Shown: one piece after another, positions 63,061-64,000 of the stretch
How positions within the stretch are numbered: the first letter of the stretch is position 1
Layout: each line of letters starts with the position of its first letter
The notes under the pieces: generated by a model
Databases searched by the model: none
What the model saw: the letters and a program-made list of their open reading frames with translations, nothing else
Told to the model about the DNA's origin: nothing
DNA from: Proteobacteria bacterium 005FR1
GTDB lineage: Bacteria; Pseudomonadota; Gammaproteobacteria; Pseudomonadales; Cellvibrionaceae
NCBI GenBank assembly: GCA_026192395.1
Contig: WACF01000001.1
Span: 1,511,637 to 1,575,636, forward strand
DNA: 64,000 bases
Reading direction: 5' to 3'
Position numbers and translations under genes: made by a program

Positions 63061-64000
63061 CTAATCTTCTTTGCCGTTAGCCCGTTTCCGGGTTACCACA
63101 AAAGTCTCGTCGTTGAACCAGAGCGCGCCACGCTGCTTGAGCACCTCGCGGGTAGCCTGCAGGTACTGGCCGGATGCAACCGCACCCTCGATCTGGTCGT
63201 CCTGGATCTGGTTGACGTAAATGGCTGCATTCCAGGCGGCGAACAAAGTCGAGCTTCCGATGTGATCACCGATCTCCGTGGGCAGCGTGTGCATGTCGTA
63301 GCGGAACACGGACTTGGCGTCGGACATGGTGTTGAAGTTGAACTCTCGCGCTTCCGGGCCGAGCTCGTCTTTAAGCACTTTGAGGAGAATGTGTCGGTTG
63401 ATGGTAAACGGATTTTCATCTGGCCAGATTCGACGCACGATTTCCAGGCCGGGATCATCACCATAGGATTGCACGCCCAACAGCCGCCCACCGCTGGCGA
63501 GACTGCGGGCGAGAGGAGCGAGGATGCGCTTGACCTTGAACTCTGCCGATACTCGCGCCTGCCAGGGTTGCGCCGCGAGGATGAAGTCATAATCGCCGGG
63601 AATACTTCCCTTCGGCGGAATAATGTTCTCCATCATGAACTTCTGATCGGCACGGTAAAGAACCAGAACCGATGGCGTGGCATAAAGCGGATTGCCGGTC
63701 TTTGGACTCGGTCTGGTCTGCCAACCTTCGTCGAGAATTGAGTGTAGCGCCTCAATCTGTTCGCCGTATTCGTGAGCGCAATTACCTTCCAGCGCTATCT
63801 CATGCCAGTTCAACGGCTGGTCTGAGGAATGCGGGCTTAGCCATGGGGCTTCGTTGTAGGCCATGTTGCTGATGACGAATACCGTCGCAGGGTGTTCGAC
63901 GAAGCGATCCGGCAGTTTGCGCAGGCCGAGGCGCACATCCTCCAGACTCATTTCCTTGGCGTTGATGAATAGCGGAACGGTGGGAAATTGTCGATGCAGG
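63061..64000 (-). CDS. Putative SAM-dependent methyltransferase-like protein (5' end beyond window)
   Basis: The open frame runs from 63061 to the right edge without a stop and continues outside, so the start is unknown; an in-frame ATG at 63951 is internal. At least 312 residues are visible. A Rossmann-like core can be made out (DYDFILAAQPW, then LAPLARSLASGGRLLGVQSYG, the pattern of a methyltransferase post-motif), followed by a soluble alpha/beta tail. No signal peptide or membrane helix. I do not recognise the exact family. The 219 bases between it and the EF-hand gene hold nothing I can name. Confidence 0.55.
   Translation of the reverse strand, partial: LHRQFPTVPLFINAKEMSLEDVRLGLRKLPDRFVEHPATVFVISNMAYNEAPWLSPHSSDQPLNWHEIALEGNCAHEYGEQIEALHSILDEGWQTRPSPKTGNPLYATPSVLVLYRADQKFMMENIIPPKGSIPGDYDFILAAQPWQARVSAEFKVKRILAPLARSLASGGRLLGVQSYGDDPGLEIVRRIWPDENPFTINRHILLKVLKDELGPEAREFNFNTMSDAKSVFRYDMHTLPTEIGDHIGSSTLFAAWNAAIYVNQIQDDQIEGAVASGQYLQATREVLKQRGALWFNDETFVVTRKRANGKED

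Overview
The window is a chromosomal segment of a GC-rich Gram-negative gammaproteobacterium. The gene content fits the Pseudomonas / Cellvibrio / Marinobacter side of the class rather than the enterics: AmgK-MurU recycling, a Vfr-type Crp beside an OsmC protein, rpe-trpE-trpGDC, and murU-amgK-lptD-surA-pdxA-rsmA-apaGH followed by prkA-yeaH-spoVR and cca. From memory, the backbone matches several Pseudomonas aeruginosa neighbourhoods. I cannot name a genus. There is no rRNA, convincing tRNA, CRISPR array, insertion sequence or prophage.

Layout. 1-8.1 kb: aroQ (cut by the left edge), prmA, a DUF3426 zinc-ribbon membrane protein, dusB-fis, purH, purD. 8.2-13.5 kb: a DUF1269 glycine-zipper protein, a Ycf46-like AAA+ ATPase with a metallo-beta-lactamase-fold hydrolase, coq7, an OsmC protein and crp. 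13.5-22.7 kb, minus strand: a methyltransferase, an ACE-like M2 peptidase, a TauE/SafE permease, trpC, trpD, a tautomerase-like gene, trpG, trpE and rpe. 22.9-27.3 kb: a secreted SMP-30/NHL propeller, a VanZ-like membrane protein and a ten-repeat propeller lipoprotein. 27.9-32.5 kb, minus strand: selO, a frameshifted TPR/TonB-C gene, murU, amgK. 32.8-39.9 kb: the outer-membrane and cofactor operon lptD-surA-pdxA-rsmA-apaG-apaH. 40-52.1 kb: a MATE transporter, a compound intergenic repeat, galE, the prkA-yeaH-spoVR stress operon, an EamA transporter, cca and a folM-like reductase.

52-63 kb is the most accessory-looking part and is rich in stress and envelope genes. It holds an hsp20 gene bracketed by related heptamer repeats, transaldolase, a small protein ending in Cys-Cys paired with an ArsA/GET3-type ATPase, a YihY membrane protein, a three-gene envelope cluster (Ser/Thr/Gly-rich protein, holin-X-like protein, DUF3618 protein), a duplicated-motif DUF1540 cysteine protein, CbpM-CbpA, and two related exported EF-hand proteins, one with a glutamine-rich segment of about 136 residues followed by a PRC-barrel. 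The right edge cuts a possible methyltransferase.

The strongest candidates for new biology are the exported EF-hand/polyQ/PRC-barrel pair, the Cys-Cys protein with its ArsA-type ATPase, and a dispersed family of 7-bp tandem repeats found after several genes and on both sides of hsp20. Lineage-specific changes to conserved gene order are also visible: accBC is absent between aroQ and prmA, a tautomerase sits inside the trp cluster, and gph, speD and glpE are missing from their usual places.
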